DNA of 64,000 bases from CAZDWZ01 sp964509425 (GTDB lineage: Bacteria; Bdellovibrionota_C; UBA2361; SZUA-149; CAZDWZ01): positions 81,625 through 145,624 of the forward strand of contig CAZDWZ010000012.1 of NCBI GenBank assembly GCA_964509425.1, read 5' to 3'. Position 1 is the first letter of the stretch; each line of letters begins with the position of its first letter. Shown here one piece after another: positions 16,207-24,607 of this stretch. Made by a program: the position numbers and the translations under genes. The notes under the pieces were generated by a model that was not told the origin of the DNA, did no database searches, and saw only the letters and a list, made by a program, of their open reading frames with translations.

Positions 16207-16773
16207 CTAGGAATGTATCACATGAGGTGCTTTGAGATCATCCTCATCCGACGATGAGTAGGAAGAGACGCTGTTCAACTTGTCTGAGGAAGAATAGCTG
16301 CTCTTTTCTGCTTTCATTTCGGATTTCATGGGAGCTGGCTCTGGGTTGCCCGATTGAGTGTCGATGCTGCCCTTCAGCTTCGCGCCATCATCGAGCGAGA
16401 GTCGTGGTGCTACGATATCTCCGCACACGCTTCCCGAGCTCGTAACGACAATCTTTTCCGAAGCAGTGATATTGCCTTCAACGGTGCCTTCTACACGCAC
16501 CATTCTTGCGGTCACTTCGCCTTTGACGTAGCCGTTCGGTCCGATGACGAGAGTTTGATCGTCAAGCGTGATTTGCCCATCGATCTCACCATCAAAGGTC
16601 ATCGGCTCTGCTGCGTGAAGTTCACCGACAATTTTTACCGACGGTCCGATTCGCGAGGCTTGTCCTGGTGCGGCGTTTACCGGCTGAGGACGGCTGCTGT
16701 TTGTTACTTCTCCGAGCGGATGCATCGACGATGAATCGCTCGAATCCATTGATCCTTTTTTCCACATCGACAT
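16207..16773 (-). CDS. Bactofilin
   Basis: 188 residues from the ATG at 16773 with a strong AAGGAG site. The central part (about 45-140) is the bactofilin beta-helix (DUF583): repeats such as VKIVGELHAAEPMTFDGEIDG, VIGPNGYVKGEVTARMVRVEGTVEGNI, KIVVTSSGSVCGDI with Gly and hydrophobics every 6-7 residues. Flanking N- and C-terminal Ser-rich tails are disordered, as usual for the family. Bactofilins polymerise without nucleotide at the membrane and often guide peptidoglycan enzymes. It follows mreB by 34 bases in the same direction, so the two are probably one morphogenesis operon. Confidence 0.93.
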   Translation of the reverse strand: MSMWKKGSMDSSDSSSMHPLGEVTNSSRPQPVNAAPGQASRIGPSVKIVGELHAAEPMTFDGEIDGQITLDDQTLVIGPNGYVKGEVTARMVRVEGTVEGNITASEKIVVTSSGSVCGDIVAPRLSLDDGAKLKGSIDTQSGNPEPAPMKSEMKAEKSSYSSSDKLNSVSSYSSSDEDDLKAPHVIHS

Positions 16774-16807
16774 GGCTTTCTCCTTGTTAACTTCTTTTCA
16801 AAAACGG

Positions 16808-17866
16808 CTAATCGTTGAGGCCGTTTTGAAGTAATATTTTGAAGTCACCGAGATTCTCAGTGATCTTCCCTAATCCGAGAGCGGTGCAGGTAAGTGGGTC
16901 TTCTGCGACACAAACCGGAATTCCAGTTTGCTGCGAAATCGTCTTATCCAGTCCTTTGAGCAGCGCTCCTCCGCCGACCAAAGTGATACCGCTATCGAGA
17001 ATGTCTGATGAGAGTTCTGGCGGGGTGGCTTCCAGAACTTTTCGTACGATACTGATTATGTCTTGAATCGGACGCTGTATTGCCGCATGGATTTCATGCT
17101 CGGAAATCTCAACGGTTTTCGGCAGTCCGTCTCTCAAGTCACGACCGCGCACCGTCGTCTTATGGTTGCCGTTCAGAACAGCATTCCCGATGCTCAGCTT
17201 GATTTCTTCCGCAGATGCCTCGCCGATGTAGAGGTTGTGATTCTCTTTTACGAACTCCACAATCTCGCGGTCGATCGATTTTCCCGCCGAACGGCTCGAG
17301 CGGCTCACGATGATTCCGCCAAGCGAGATCACGGCCACATCGCTGGTGCCGCCGCCGATGTCGACGACCATGGAACCTCTTGGGCTGAGGACATCAACCC
17401 CCGCACCGAGTGCGGCAGCCATAACTTCTTCGATCAGATAACTTTTTGGAAGATCGGCTCGTGCAGCGAGTTCACTTGTCGCTCGTCGAGCAATGTCGCT
17501 TGCATTCGGCGGCACTCCGATGATTCCAAACGGCTTCATCAGGTGATCATTTCCGTACGCACGGCGAACGAGGTGTTGCATCATCATCTCGACGGCTCCG
17601 GCGTCGGCGACGATACCTTCTTCAATAGGGGAAACCACGCGAATACCGTGTGGAGCGCGGCCAAGCATCTCTTTGGCCTGTTCGCCCATGGCCAGGAGGC
17701 GTTTAGTATGTCCGTTGTGACCTGAAGTGGTGAAGGCAATCACTGAGGGCTGGTTTACGACGAGCCCCTTACCCTTCGAGTAGACGAGGGTATTAGTCGT
17801 TCCGAGGTCGAATCCGAGTCCCCCATAGAATACATTCGATACTTTTTTGCACAGCTGACGAAACAT
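16808..17866 (-). CDS. mreB: Rod-shape protein MreB (bacterial actin)
   Basis: 352 residues from the ATG at 17866; the longer frame to 17929 adds 21 residues without support. Actin-fold ATPase that organises cell-wall synthesis under the inner membrane. Visible: phosphate loop 1 GFDLGTTNTLVY near residue 16, the hydrolysis-loop glutamate region LIEEVMAAALGAG, phosphate loop 2 VVDIGGGTSDVAVIS, and the adenosine motif ITLVGGGALLKGL. Full length for MreB. MreC, MreD and RodA are not in the window. A long (more than 600 base) upstream region separates it from ppa. Confidence 0.97.
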   Translation of the reverse strand: MFRQLCKKVSNVFYGGLGFDLGTTNTLVYSKGKGLVVNQPSVIAFTTSGHNGHTKRLLAMGEQAKEMLGRAPHGIRVVSPIEEGIVADAGAVEMMMQHLVRRAYGNDHLMKPFGIIGVPPNASDIARRATSELAARADLPKSYLIEEVMAAALGAGVDVLSPRGSMVVDIGGGTSDVAVISLGGIIVSRSSRSAGKSIDREIVEFVKENHNLYIGEASAEEIKLSIGNAVLNGNHKTTVRGRDLRDGLPKTVEISEHEIHAAIQRPIQDIISIVRKVLEATPPELSSDILDSGITLVGGGALLKGLDKTISQQTGIPVCVAEDPLTCTALGLGKITENLGDFKILLQNGLND

Positions 17867-18498
17867 TGGACCCACCGGGGTATTTGTTTGTTTAATGAAA
17901 TGCGCCCGGCTTCCCTTGCCTAGGCCCATTTCACTGATGAACTGAAGAGTTCTGATGCAGGTATGTCGATTTCGGATATGAAATTATTTAGGGATTGACG
18001 AAATATTTTCTCAAGAAGTCGCGGAAACTTGAAAATAGTTTCCCGGATGAGCGGGATCAGGCGCTCTCTTGACGCTAGTCAACCCTTTTATCGGCCAAGC
18101 GTACTTACTTGCGCGGGAAAGTAGGGAGAGGAGGAGAGAGTTAGGAGAGGCGAGAGTTTGGACCGCTTTTGGACTGAGAGGGAAATAGAATGGTCTTCAT
18201 CGATGGCTGTCGAGGTTCCCAGATCCAATCCTAAGTCAGGTCGCTTCGCAGACACACGGTAAGCGTTTAACTGCTCTTAAATCACTCAAAAACTTCTTTG
18301 AGTTATCTAGCGAGCAACACTCGTCGCCGTCTCCTAGACACATTATGCAGCCGGGACATCGTGGAATTATTCCATTAGCATTACTGTTTGCTTACTTTAG
18401 GTTGGCAGATTGCAATGTATTCCAAAACATCCCCCCGGACAAATTTTGCCCGGCGATTAACGTGCTGAAATCATGGAAGACTTAAGGATTAGCGAAGC
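17867..18498. other. Long untranslated stretch upstream of mreB
   Basis: 632 bases with no supportable gene. Contents: an A/T-rich part just upstream of mreB; a purine-rich tract at about 18120-18175 (GGGAGAGGAGGAGAGAG on plus, hence a pyrimidine tract in the mreB direction); a small hairpin ACTCAAA/TTTGAGT at 18284-18303; a palindrome TGGAATTATTCCA at 18362-18374; and the likely ppa terminator at 18435-18453. Suggests a long mreB leader or an unlisted small RNA. Confidence 0.4.
18435..18453 (-). terminator. Candidate terminator of ppa
   Basis: On the minus strand CCGGGCA and TGTCCGG pair (one G-U) about 45 bases past the ppa stop. The downstream bases contain GATGTTTTGG rather than a pure T run. 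Weak evidence. Confidence 0.35.
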
Positions 18499-19131
18499 TC
18501 ATCCGCCGGCCCCGGAGGTTGCCTTTAATACCCGATAATCTTCCAGACTCAGCTTTATAACTTGCCGCGCGACCTCCGCACCGTAGGTTTCGGCAATCTC
18601 AACTCGATAAGCACCGCCGCCTGGAATGTCTTTATAGGTCAAAAAGTAGTGCCGAAGTCGGTCGAGTAACGACGGCGGACAGTCAGAAATATCAGTCCAT
18701 TGCCCGTAGACGAGGTCCTTCTGCAGAACCGCGATGATCTTGTCGTCTGCCTCATTCTTGTCGATCATCCGCATTCCACCAATCGGGACCGCTTCGAGGA
18801 GGATTCCTCCATGGAGAATCGGTTTCTCGGTGAGCACACAGATGTCGATCGGGTCTCCGTCTCCTTTGATACCCGGCCGTCCGACCTTCTCCGAGCAAAA
18901 TTCACCGATGTTCGCTCCGCAGTAGGTTTGGGGGATAAAGCCGTAGAGCGTCGGGCATTGACTCGAATACCGCTGGGGACGATCGATCTTTAGGTGTCCG
19001 GTCTCTTTATCGACCTCGTATTTAACCGAGTCGGTTGGTACAATCTCGATGAACGCATTTACGATCTCGGGAACCTTCTCTCCGGCGTCGATGCCATGCC
19101 AGGGGTGTGCTTTGAATTGATTGAATTGCAT
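18499..19131 (-). CDS. ppa: Inorganic pyrophosphatase (family I)
   Basis: 210 residues. Hydrolyses pyrophosphate to phosphate in the cytoplasm. The metal-binding signature GDGDPIDICVLTE is intact, together with an RPQRYSSQCPTLYGFIPQTYCG stretch matching the family's substrate pocket (Tyr, Lys/Arg) and GQWTDISDC near the C-terminal region. Length and order fit soluble family I enzymes, slightly longer than the E. coli one. Monocistronic by appearance. Confidence 0.93.
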   Translation of the reverse strand: MQFNQFKAHPWHGIDAGEKVPEIVNAFIEIVPTDSVKYEVDKETGHLKIDRPQRYSSQCPTLYGFIPQTYCGANIGEFCSEKVGRPGIKGDGDPIDICVLTEKPILHGGILLEAVPIGGMRMIDKNEADDKIIAVLQKDLVYGQWTDISDCPPSLLDRLRHYFLTYKDIPGGGAYRVEIAETYGAEVARQVIKLSLEDYRVLKATSGAGG

Positions 19132-19341
19132 ATGAAATTCCTAGCGTAACGAACAATAAAATACAATAACTGAGACCAAATTCATCCTTCTCCGGGGCAA
19201 CGCGAAGAAGCGCATGCCTCCTGGATCGCGCTCGTGGTCCCAAGGCTCCATGCGGTGAGTTCCGATTTTTCAGGTCACACAAGTCGCGGCAATTCGACAA
19301 CTTTTCAGCGGCGATCTTTTCGCTGTCTGCATCGATCCAAC

Positions 19342-20691
19342 ATGGCATTTTATTTCCAATGTGAGCATTGCGGCCGACGCATGAAGGTGCCCAACTCGGT
19401 CGCCGGTCAGTATATCCGGTGCTTCGACTGTCGCGAAAGAACGATTGTTCCCGCGCTCGAGTCGCCGACCGATGACTCGTTGCTGCAGCAGGTCATCAAA
19501 GGTCTCGTTCCGAAGTTCGTAAGGAAGGCCTACGTTGCGCTCGAGCCGAAGCTCGAGGTGCTCGCCCCTCCATTTCATCCTCCACCGCTTTTCTATTTGC
19601 TCTTCGTCTCATTGCTTCTACCGATCCTGGTCTTAAGCAAGACACAAGACGAATTCCAACGGAAGCTGAACGACTACGTCCGCTCCGCTGAAGTTGAGCA
19701 GAAAGACGGCGATCGAGAAATCAATCTCGACACTCTTTCCAAGACGCTCTCTCAGGAACGGCTTCCCGGTGCGCACTTGCAGAGAAGCTCACAGGCACAT
19801 TGGTTTTATGGGTTTGTCAGTTGGTTCGGCTTTCTGACCATCATCCTTCTACTTTTCGATCGCGGGCAGGCAACTCTTCTCGAACTCGCGACGGTGGCGC
19901 TTTTTACTGCCACTTTTGGAATCGCCGCGCTCCTGTTTCTCCAGACACTTGCATTTGCATCCTTCGGGGCCGTTGGTGTTGTTGGCCCGTGGTATCTGCT
20001 CGTCGTCATTCTACAGATATTTGCTATCGCCTATATCGCGGCGTTTTTTCCAGGTTCGAGCTTTTTGGCGAGTCTCGGAGGCTTCATCGTTGGTGTCGGG
20101 ATTTGTGAGGAGTTTTTCAAGGCGGTGCCGATTATCTCTCGGAGCCGGCACATGGAGAAAACTGATTACCACACCGTCTGTGTCTGGGGCCTCGCGAGCG
20201 GTGTCGGTTTTGGAGTTGCTGAATCAATTTTCTATGCGTCCAAGTTTTACAACGGATTTGCGCCCGGCGGGATGTATCTTATGCGCTACATATCCTGCGT
20301 CGCGCTCCATGCGATCCTCACTGCTTCTGTTGCCCTGATTATCTTCAAAAATGACCGTCTGATTACAAGTCGAAGTTGGGCGTCTTGGGGTGTCGTTTTG
20401 GTTTCCGCGCTCGTACCGTCCGCAGTTTTACACGGACTCTATAATGCTCTCCTGAAGCATCAGCTCACCCCGGTCGCCATGTTTGTGGCGGTGATCAGCT
20501 TCCTTTGGCTTACGCTCCAAATCGAGCTTGCGCACGGACGCGAAGTGCAAGCGGCGCTTGAGCGCGGCGAGGATCCATCCGAGCCATTAGAAGGAACTCC
20601 GGAGATCTTGGACGCCGAAGGAGAGGACACTTCTGAAGAACCCGAATCCAACTCCGTGGTCGCCGCAATCGAAGGCGAAGATCGGCAATAA
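19342..20691 (+). CDS. PrsW-family intramembrane metalloprotease with N-terminal zinc ribbon
   Basis: 449 residues from the ATG at 19342 (the longer frame to 19234 is unsupported). Residues 1-35 form a zinc ribbon with Cys7, Cys10, Cys27 and Cys30. Then a charged linker and about eight membrane helices. The protease motifs of the PrsW/CAAX-like superfamily are present: GICEEFFKAVP (EExxK), GVGFGVAESIFY, and HGLYNALL. The C-terminal 60 residues are acidic and disordered. Bacillus PrsW performs site-1 cleavage of an anti-sigma factor; here no anti-sigma gene is adjacent, so the substrate is unknown. Confidence 0.88.
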   Translation: MAFYFQCEHCGRRMKVPNSVAGQYIRCFDCRERTIVPALESPTDDSLLQQVIKGLVPKFVRKAYVALEPKLEVLAPPFHPPPLFYLLFVSLLLPILVLSKTQDEFQRKLNDYVRSAEVEQKDGDREINLDTLSKTLSQERLPGAHLQRSSQAHWFYGFVSWFGFLTIILLLFDRGQATLLELATVALFTATFGIAALLFLQTLAFASFGAVGVVGPWYLLVVILQIFAIAYIAAFFPGSSFLASLGGFIVGVGICEEFFKAVPIISRSRHMEKTDYHTVCVWGLASGVGFGVAESIFYASKFYNGFAPGGMYLMRYISCVALHAILTASVALIIFKNDRLITSRSWASWGVVLVSALVPSAVLHGLYNALLKHQLTPVAMFVAVISFLWLTLQIELAHGREVQAALERGEDPSEPLEGTPEILDAEGEDTSEEPESNSVVAAIEGEDRQ

Positions 20692-20843
20692 TCCCGATTG
20701 ATTCCTCGGCCATCCTTGCAATTTCCCGCGTTCTAACGTTACAACCCCCCGTTTGATTCGCCGCGGACATCAAGCGACCGGCGAAGGAGGAGCTGTTCAT
20801 TCGAATCGCTCTTTTGCTTGTTCAGAGTGAAACAGGGAACGTC

Positions 20844-21974
20844 ATGAATGTTGTCTATCTTGACCATAACGGCTCGGCCCCGCTCGCCGCAGAAGTTGTA
20901 GAAGCCATGCGGCCGTGGCTTGGCGGGATCCCAGGAAATCCAGCGAGCAGTCACGTATACGGAAAGCAAGGGAAGGCGGCAATTGAGAATGCGAGACGCC
21001 AAGTTTCGCTGCTTTTAGGCTGTCTGCCAGAGGAAATCGTTTTTACTTCCGGTGGTACGGAATCAAACAATCTCGTGTTGAAGGGACTCGCGGACACGAA
21101 GTCGTCCGGACATTTTGTGACCACGGCAGTGGAACATCCTTCAATCCTTCACCCCTTACGATATCTCAAAAAGCGTGGTTTTGACTTCTCGGTTGCCGGA
21201 GTGGATTCCGAAGGCGTGAGTGATGCGGCACAGGTTGCAGAACTCTTTAGGCCCGATACTATTCTGCTCAGCATGATGCTCGCAAACAATGAGACCGGCT
21301 CGTATCAACCAGTCAAGGAAGCTGCCCGATACGCCCGCAAGAAAGGAATACTGATACACTGCGATGCCGCTCAAGTTGTCGGGAAAGAAATCGTCAAGGT
21401 CGATGATCTCGACGTCGATCTGCTGACGATCTCCGGACATAAACTCAATGCACCAAAAGGTGTCGGCGTTCTCTACATCCGGAAGGGCGTAGTTCTCGAG
21501 CCTCTGCTCCACGGTGCCGGCCATGAGTCCGGTATGCGGTCTGGAACTCAGGATGTTTTGGAAATAGTCGGGCTCGGCGCCGCGGCCGAACGATTTGAGC
21601 GAAACTCCGGAGAGATTACCGGGGAGTATTTGAGCCTTCGGAAGTATTTTGAAACCGAGTTGAAAAGCCGCATACCTGACTTGGCGGTAAACGGACCAAA
21701 GGACACGAGACTCGTAAATACGGTAAATTTTGCTTTCCCAAACGTGAAAAGCGGGGAACTCCTCGCCGCTGTTCCGAATGTCGCGGCTGCCCCGGGAGCA
21801 GCTTGCCATAAGGACCACAGCACTCCATCGCACGTGCTTGCAGCTATGGGCATCAGCAACGAGCGCGCCGAATCGAGCGTACGTTTTTCTCTCGGACATG
21901 GGACGACGAAAGAGCAGCTTCACGAGGCAGCGGTGAAACTCGCCGAAGCGTATCTCCGGCTTAGGCGTAATTAG
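20844..21974 (+). CDS. Cysteine desulfurase / selenocysteine lyase-like PLP enzyme
   Basis: 376 residues from the ATG at 20844 (AGGGAA upstream). Class V aminotransferase fold: YLDHNGSAP opening, TSGGTESNN cofactor-phosphate motif, EHPS (His98), HCDAAQ, and the PLP lysine in TISGHK (Lys200). The catalytic cysteine is in GAACHK (Cys321). The GAACH-x-x-H...SHVL context resembles SCLY-type selenocysteine lyases and group I NifS-like enzymes more than SufS. It should move sulfur from cysteine to acceptors as persulfide. It converges on the Rrf2 gene and lies beside cysteine dioxygenase, so a role in cysteine breakdown or supply is likely. Confidence 0.9.
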   Translation: MNVVYLDHNGSAPLAAEVVEAMRPWLGGIPGNPASSHVYGKQGKAAIENARRQVSLLLGCLPEEIVFTSGGTESNNLVLKGLADTKSSGHFVTTAVEHPSILHPLRYLKKRGFDFSVAGVDSEGVSDAAQVAELFRPDTILLSMMLANNETGSYQPVKEAARYARKKGILIHCDAAQVVGKEIVKVDDLDVDLLTISGHKLNAPKGVGVLYIRKGVVLEPLLHGAGHESGMRSGTQDVLEIVGLGAAAERFERNSGEITGEYLSLRKYFETELKSRIPDLAVNGPKDTRLVNTVNFAFPNVKSGELLAAVPNVAAAPGAACHKDHSTPSHVLAAMGISNERAESSVRFSLGHGTTKEQLHEAAVKLAEAYLRLRRN

Positions 21975-22001
21975 TCCCTGCGTCCTCGTTCGGGAGACAA
22001 A

Positions 22002-22403
22002 TCAGCAGACGTCGGCGAGGGTGGTTCGCTCAAGTCTGTCCGCCACGGACTGGCGGATATCTTTTAGCAGCTCGACTACTTTTTTCTCTTTCTCGATTGG
22101 TGTCGGCTCATAGAAATACAAACTGACGGACGTCGACGGTGCCAAAGGACCGTCAAAGAGTCGAACGACTTCTGCCAACGTGATTTTCTGCGGCGTCCGA
22201 CTGAGCGAATACCCGCCGTTCTTTCCTTTGACGCTTCGAACGAGGTCGGCTTGTTTTAATGCGTAGAGAATCTGCTGCAAGAACTGCTTTGGAATTCCTT
22301 GAGCGAGAACAATTTCATCAGCGTGAACCAGCTCACCGTCCGGCTTCCGGCCCAGGTATACGAGGGCTAAGATCGCGTATTCTGTTTTACTCGTCAGTCT
22401 CAT
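22002..22403 (-). CDS. Rrf2-family transcriptional regulator without Fe-S cysteines
   Basis: 133 residues from the ATG at 22403 (GAGAGG site). The winged-helix start MRLTSKTEYAILALVYLG is typical of Rrf2 proteins, with a QFLQQILYALKQADLV recognition region and KGKNGGYSLSR wing. IscR, NsrR and RsrR bind a cluster through three cysteines near residues 90-105; here that segment has none, and the only cysteine is the last residue. It is therefore closer in design to CymR, the cysteine-metabolism repressor, which needs a partner protein. Divergent from the cysteine dioxygenase operon, so that operon is its probable target. Confidence 0.88.
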   Translation of the reverse strand: MRLTSKTEYAILALVYLGRKPDGELVHADEIVLAQGIPKQFLQQILYALKQADLVRSVKGKNGGYSLSRTPQKITLAEVVRLFDGPLAPSTSVSLYFYEPTPIEKEKKVVELLKDIRQSVADRLERTTLADVC

Positions 22404-22507
22404 TTGCCTCTCTTCGTACCTCCAAACTCTTTGCCCGGAAACGGGAAGCAGAGTTTTTCCATCGCAAGGATTGATCAAACCGCAAAAGTTCTCTAGTATC
22501 CTCACGA

Positions 22508-22523
22508 TTGACTAGTTGACTAA
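22508..22523 (+). promoter_or_regulatory. Direct repeat TTGACTAR in the cysteine dioxygenase promoter region
   Basis: TTGACTAG at 22508-22515 is followed at once by TTGACTAA at 22516-22523, then A/T-rich DNA, 40 bases before the ATG at 22563. Either copy could be a -35 box (TTGACT) and the repeat may be part of an Rrf2 site in the 160-base region between the divergent genes. The -10 match is poor, so the promoter call is tentative. Confidence 0.35.
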
Positions 22524-22562
22524 CCTAATAAACTAAATAGATTCAGTAAATGGTAGGGCGGT

Positions 22563-23171
22563 ATGGGCTGTAGCAGTTTTCCCGAGGTGAGTTCCGAGGC
22601 GAAGCTTGAATTTGCTTCGGAGGAAAGAGAGCCAACCAACCTCGAGGAATTCCTTTCTGCTCTGGAGGATCTCCCGTCACAGCCTTCTTTGAAACAGCTT
22701 GAAGATGCCGTCCTAAACGCGAACATCACGCTTGCTGACATTTCCAACCACCTCACGTTTGACACTCAAAAATACTGCCGGACTCGGATCGCGCGATTTC
22801 CAAATGTCGAGGTTTTGGTGCTCGGTTGGCTCTCCGGTCAGAAGACTCCGATCCATGACCACGCGGGCTCTGCCTGTGTGGTGAAAGTGCTTGAAGGGCG
22901 GGCGAGCGAAATCACTTACCGCCGGGCCGACTGCGGTATGCTCTATCCGGAGGCCACAGCGCATTATTCTGAAGGGACGGTGATGTCGTCGTTTGATGAA
23001 GACGTACATCAGGTTGCTAATATGGAAGGCGCCGGAAAGTCTCTCGTAACTCTCCACTGCTATGCTCCGCCGCTTGACGAGATGCGGGTATTCCCTCAAG
23101 AAGATACTATCTTCACCGGATATCCCGAATTATACCGTCAAGTGATGGAGCGAATAGCAAAGGCAACATGA
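22563..23171 (+). CDS. Cysteine dioxygenase
   Basis: 202 residues. Cupin-fold non-haem iron enzyme that oxidises cysteine to cysteinesulfinate. The iron ligands are clear: His98 and His100 in PIHDHAGSACVVKVLEG and His149 in EDVHQVAN. The residues that form the Cys-Tyr crosslink in animal enzymes are also both present, Cys105 and Tyr167 (in LHCYAPP), which is unusual for many bacterial homologues where the cysteine is often Gly. Its stop codon overlaps the start of the next gene (ATGA), showing tight translational coupling. Likely controlled by the adjacent divergent Rrf2 protein. Confidence 0.92.
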   Translation: MGCSSFPEVSSEAKLEFASEEREPTNLEEFLSALEDLPSQPSLKQLEDAVLNANITLADISNHLTFDTQKYCRTRIARFPNVEVLVLGWLSGQKTPIHDHAGSACVVKVLEGRASEITYRRADCGMLYPEATAHYSEGTVMSSFDEDVHQVANMEGAGKSLVTLHCYAPPLDEMRVFPQEDTIFTGYPELYRQVMERIAKAT

Positions 23172-24607
23172 ATGTCTTTCAAGAGTGCCGAGTAGCGATC
23201 ATCGGCGGCGGATTCAGCGGACTTGCCGTTGCCTATCATCTTTTTCACGGGCTAAATACGCTCTCCGCACTTCCATATGGAACTGCAGAAAACTTCAATT
23301 GTGTGTTGATCGAGCCGCGTTCCGAAATTGGGACAGGCGTCGCCTATCAAACAAAATCCGCACACCATCTCTTGAACGTGCGGGCGAAGGCGATGAGCAT
23401 CAACGACCTGGAGCCGGATTCTTTCTCCTTTTGGCTCCGGGAAAAAGGTCGGCAGTCCACGCCCGATGATTTTGCTTCACGCGTCGATTACCATCATTAT
23501 TTGAACGATTCGCTCGCTTCGAAAATCCGACAAACGGGTGATTTGAACGGGGTGCCTCGTTTTAGACGAGTCGCGGATTCAGTCGAGTCGCTTTCCAAGC
23601 GGAATGGGAAATTTGAGCTCACCTGCACCTCGGGCGCAATCTTTCGAGCAGGGCTAGTGGTGTTCGCGATTGGTAATGTCGCGTCTCGTTCCAAGCTGAG
23701 CGCTTCGCTTTCTTCGCCGTGGGACGAAAAAACCTACCGGAATATTTCACAAAAGAAATCGATAGCGATCGTGGGTGCCGGGCTTACTTCAATCGATATC
23801 GTGCTTGAGGCCGAATCGAGAGGCTTTGCCGGTTCGTACTCCATCATTTCTCGTCACGCACAATTTCCACACACAAATGGGAAGGTTCCTAGTCCCATTC
23901 CCGATGCAATTAAAAGCTGGGCGAGTGACTTTGGCCAAACACCTGCATCGTTACATCGTCGATTAAAGTCGCTTCGCGAAGCAATCGAGCATTTTGAGAA
24001 CATTCATGCCGTGATTGATTCTCTTCGCCCCTACACTCAGGCCATCTGGCGCTCGTTCACCGAGACAGAGCAGCGGCGGTTTACTCGGCACCTTCGAAGC
24101 TATTGGGATATTCATCGGCATCGAGCGCCTGAGATTACCTTTCGAAAGATACTCGAGTTGAAAGATGTCGGCCGTTTGAAGCAAGTGAAGGGAAAACTCC
24201 TCGGTGCCGAAATGGCAAACGATCGGCATCGCATCAATTTGATGGACGGTGAGGGAAACCGGGTAACACACGAATATGACGTGGTTGTGAACGGCATGGG
24301 ACTTTGCTCCGACATACATCGCGCGGATTCCGCGTTGCTGACGAGCCTGCTTCAGGACGGTTTGCTCTCTGCAGATTCCTTGGGCATCGGAATTCGTTCT
24401 AATGATAAGGGCCAAATCGTCACGAAGTCCGGAGCTGCTGAAGAGCACATGTATACCCTTGGCTCGCTCCGCCGGGGTGAGCTTTGGGAAAGTATCGCTG
24501 TGCCGGAATTGAGTGTGCAAGCCCGGCTCGTCGCAGAATCCATTCTTCTCTCCACAGAAGACGAACGTCCCGCTTCTGCACAGAATGCGTTCGGTGTGGC
24601 TCCCTAA
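23168..24607 (+). CDS. FAD/NAD(P)-binding protein coupled to cysteine dioxygenase
   Basis: 479 residues. Begins with a dinucleotide-binding loop (VAIIGGGFSGLAVAYHLF) and belongs to the NAD_binding_9/FAD-NAD(P) type (TGVAYQTKSAHHLLNVRAKAMS is characteristic). A second nucleotide loop IAIVGAGLTSIDIVLEAES lies near residue 200. Its ATG overlaps the dioxygenase stop by four bases, so both are made in step. The partner reaction is unknown; oxidation of a sulfur or sulfinate compound is plausible because of the neighbour. Ends in a 4-base convergent overlap with the zinc-ribbon gene. Confidence 0.88.
   Translation: MNVFQECRVAIIGGGFSGLAVAYHLFHGLNTLSALPYGTAENFNCVLIEPRSEIGTGVAYQTKSAHHLLNVRAKAMSINDLEPDSFSFWLREKGRQSTPDDFASRVDYHHYLNDSLASKIRQTGDLNGVPRFRRVADSVESLSKRNGKFELTCTSGAIFRAGLVVFAIGNVASRSKLSASLSSPWDEKTYRNISQKKSIAIVGAGLTSIDIVLEAESRGFAGSYSIISRHAQFPHTNGKVPSPIPDAIKSWASDFGQTPASLHRRLKSLREAIEHFENIHAVIDSLRPYTQAIWRSFTETEQRRFTRHLRSYWDIHRHRAPEITFRKILELKDVGRLKQVKGKLLGAEMANDRHRINLMDGEGNRVTHEYDVVVNGMGLCSDIHRADSALLTSLLQDGLLSADSLGIGIRSNDKGQIVTKSGAAEEHMYTLGSLRRGELWESIAVPELSVQARLVAESILLSTEDERPASAQNAFGVAP

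Noticed and set aside
17063..17725. 220-residue frame on the plus strand opposite mreB
   Set aside because: Shadow of the mreB codon pattern; MreB motifs are unambiguous on the minus strand.
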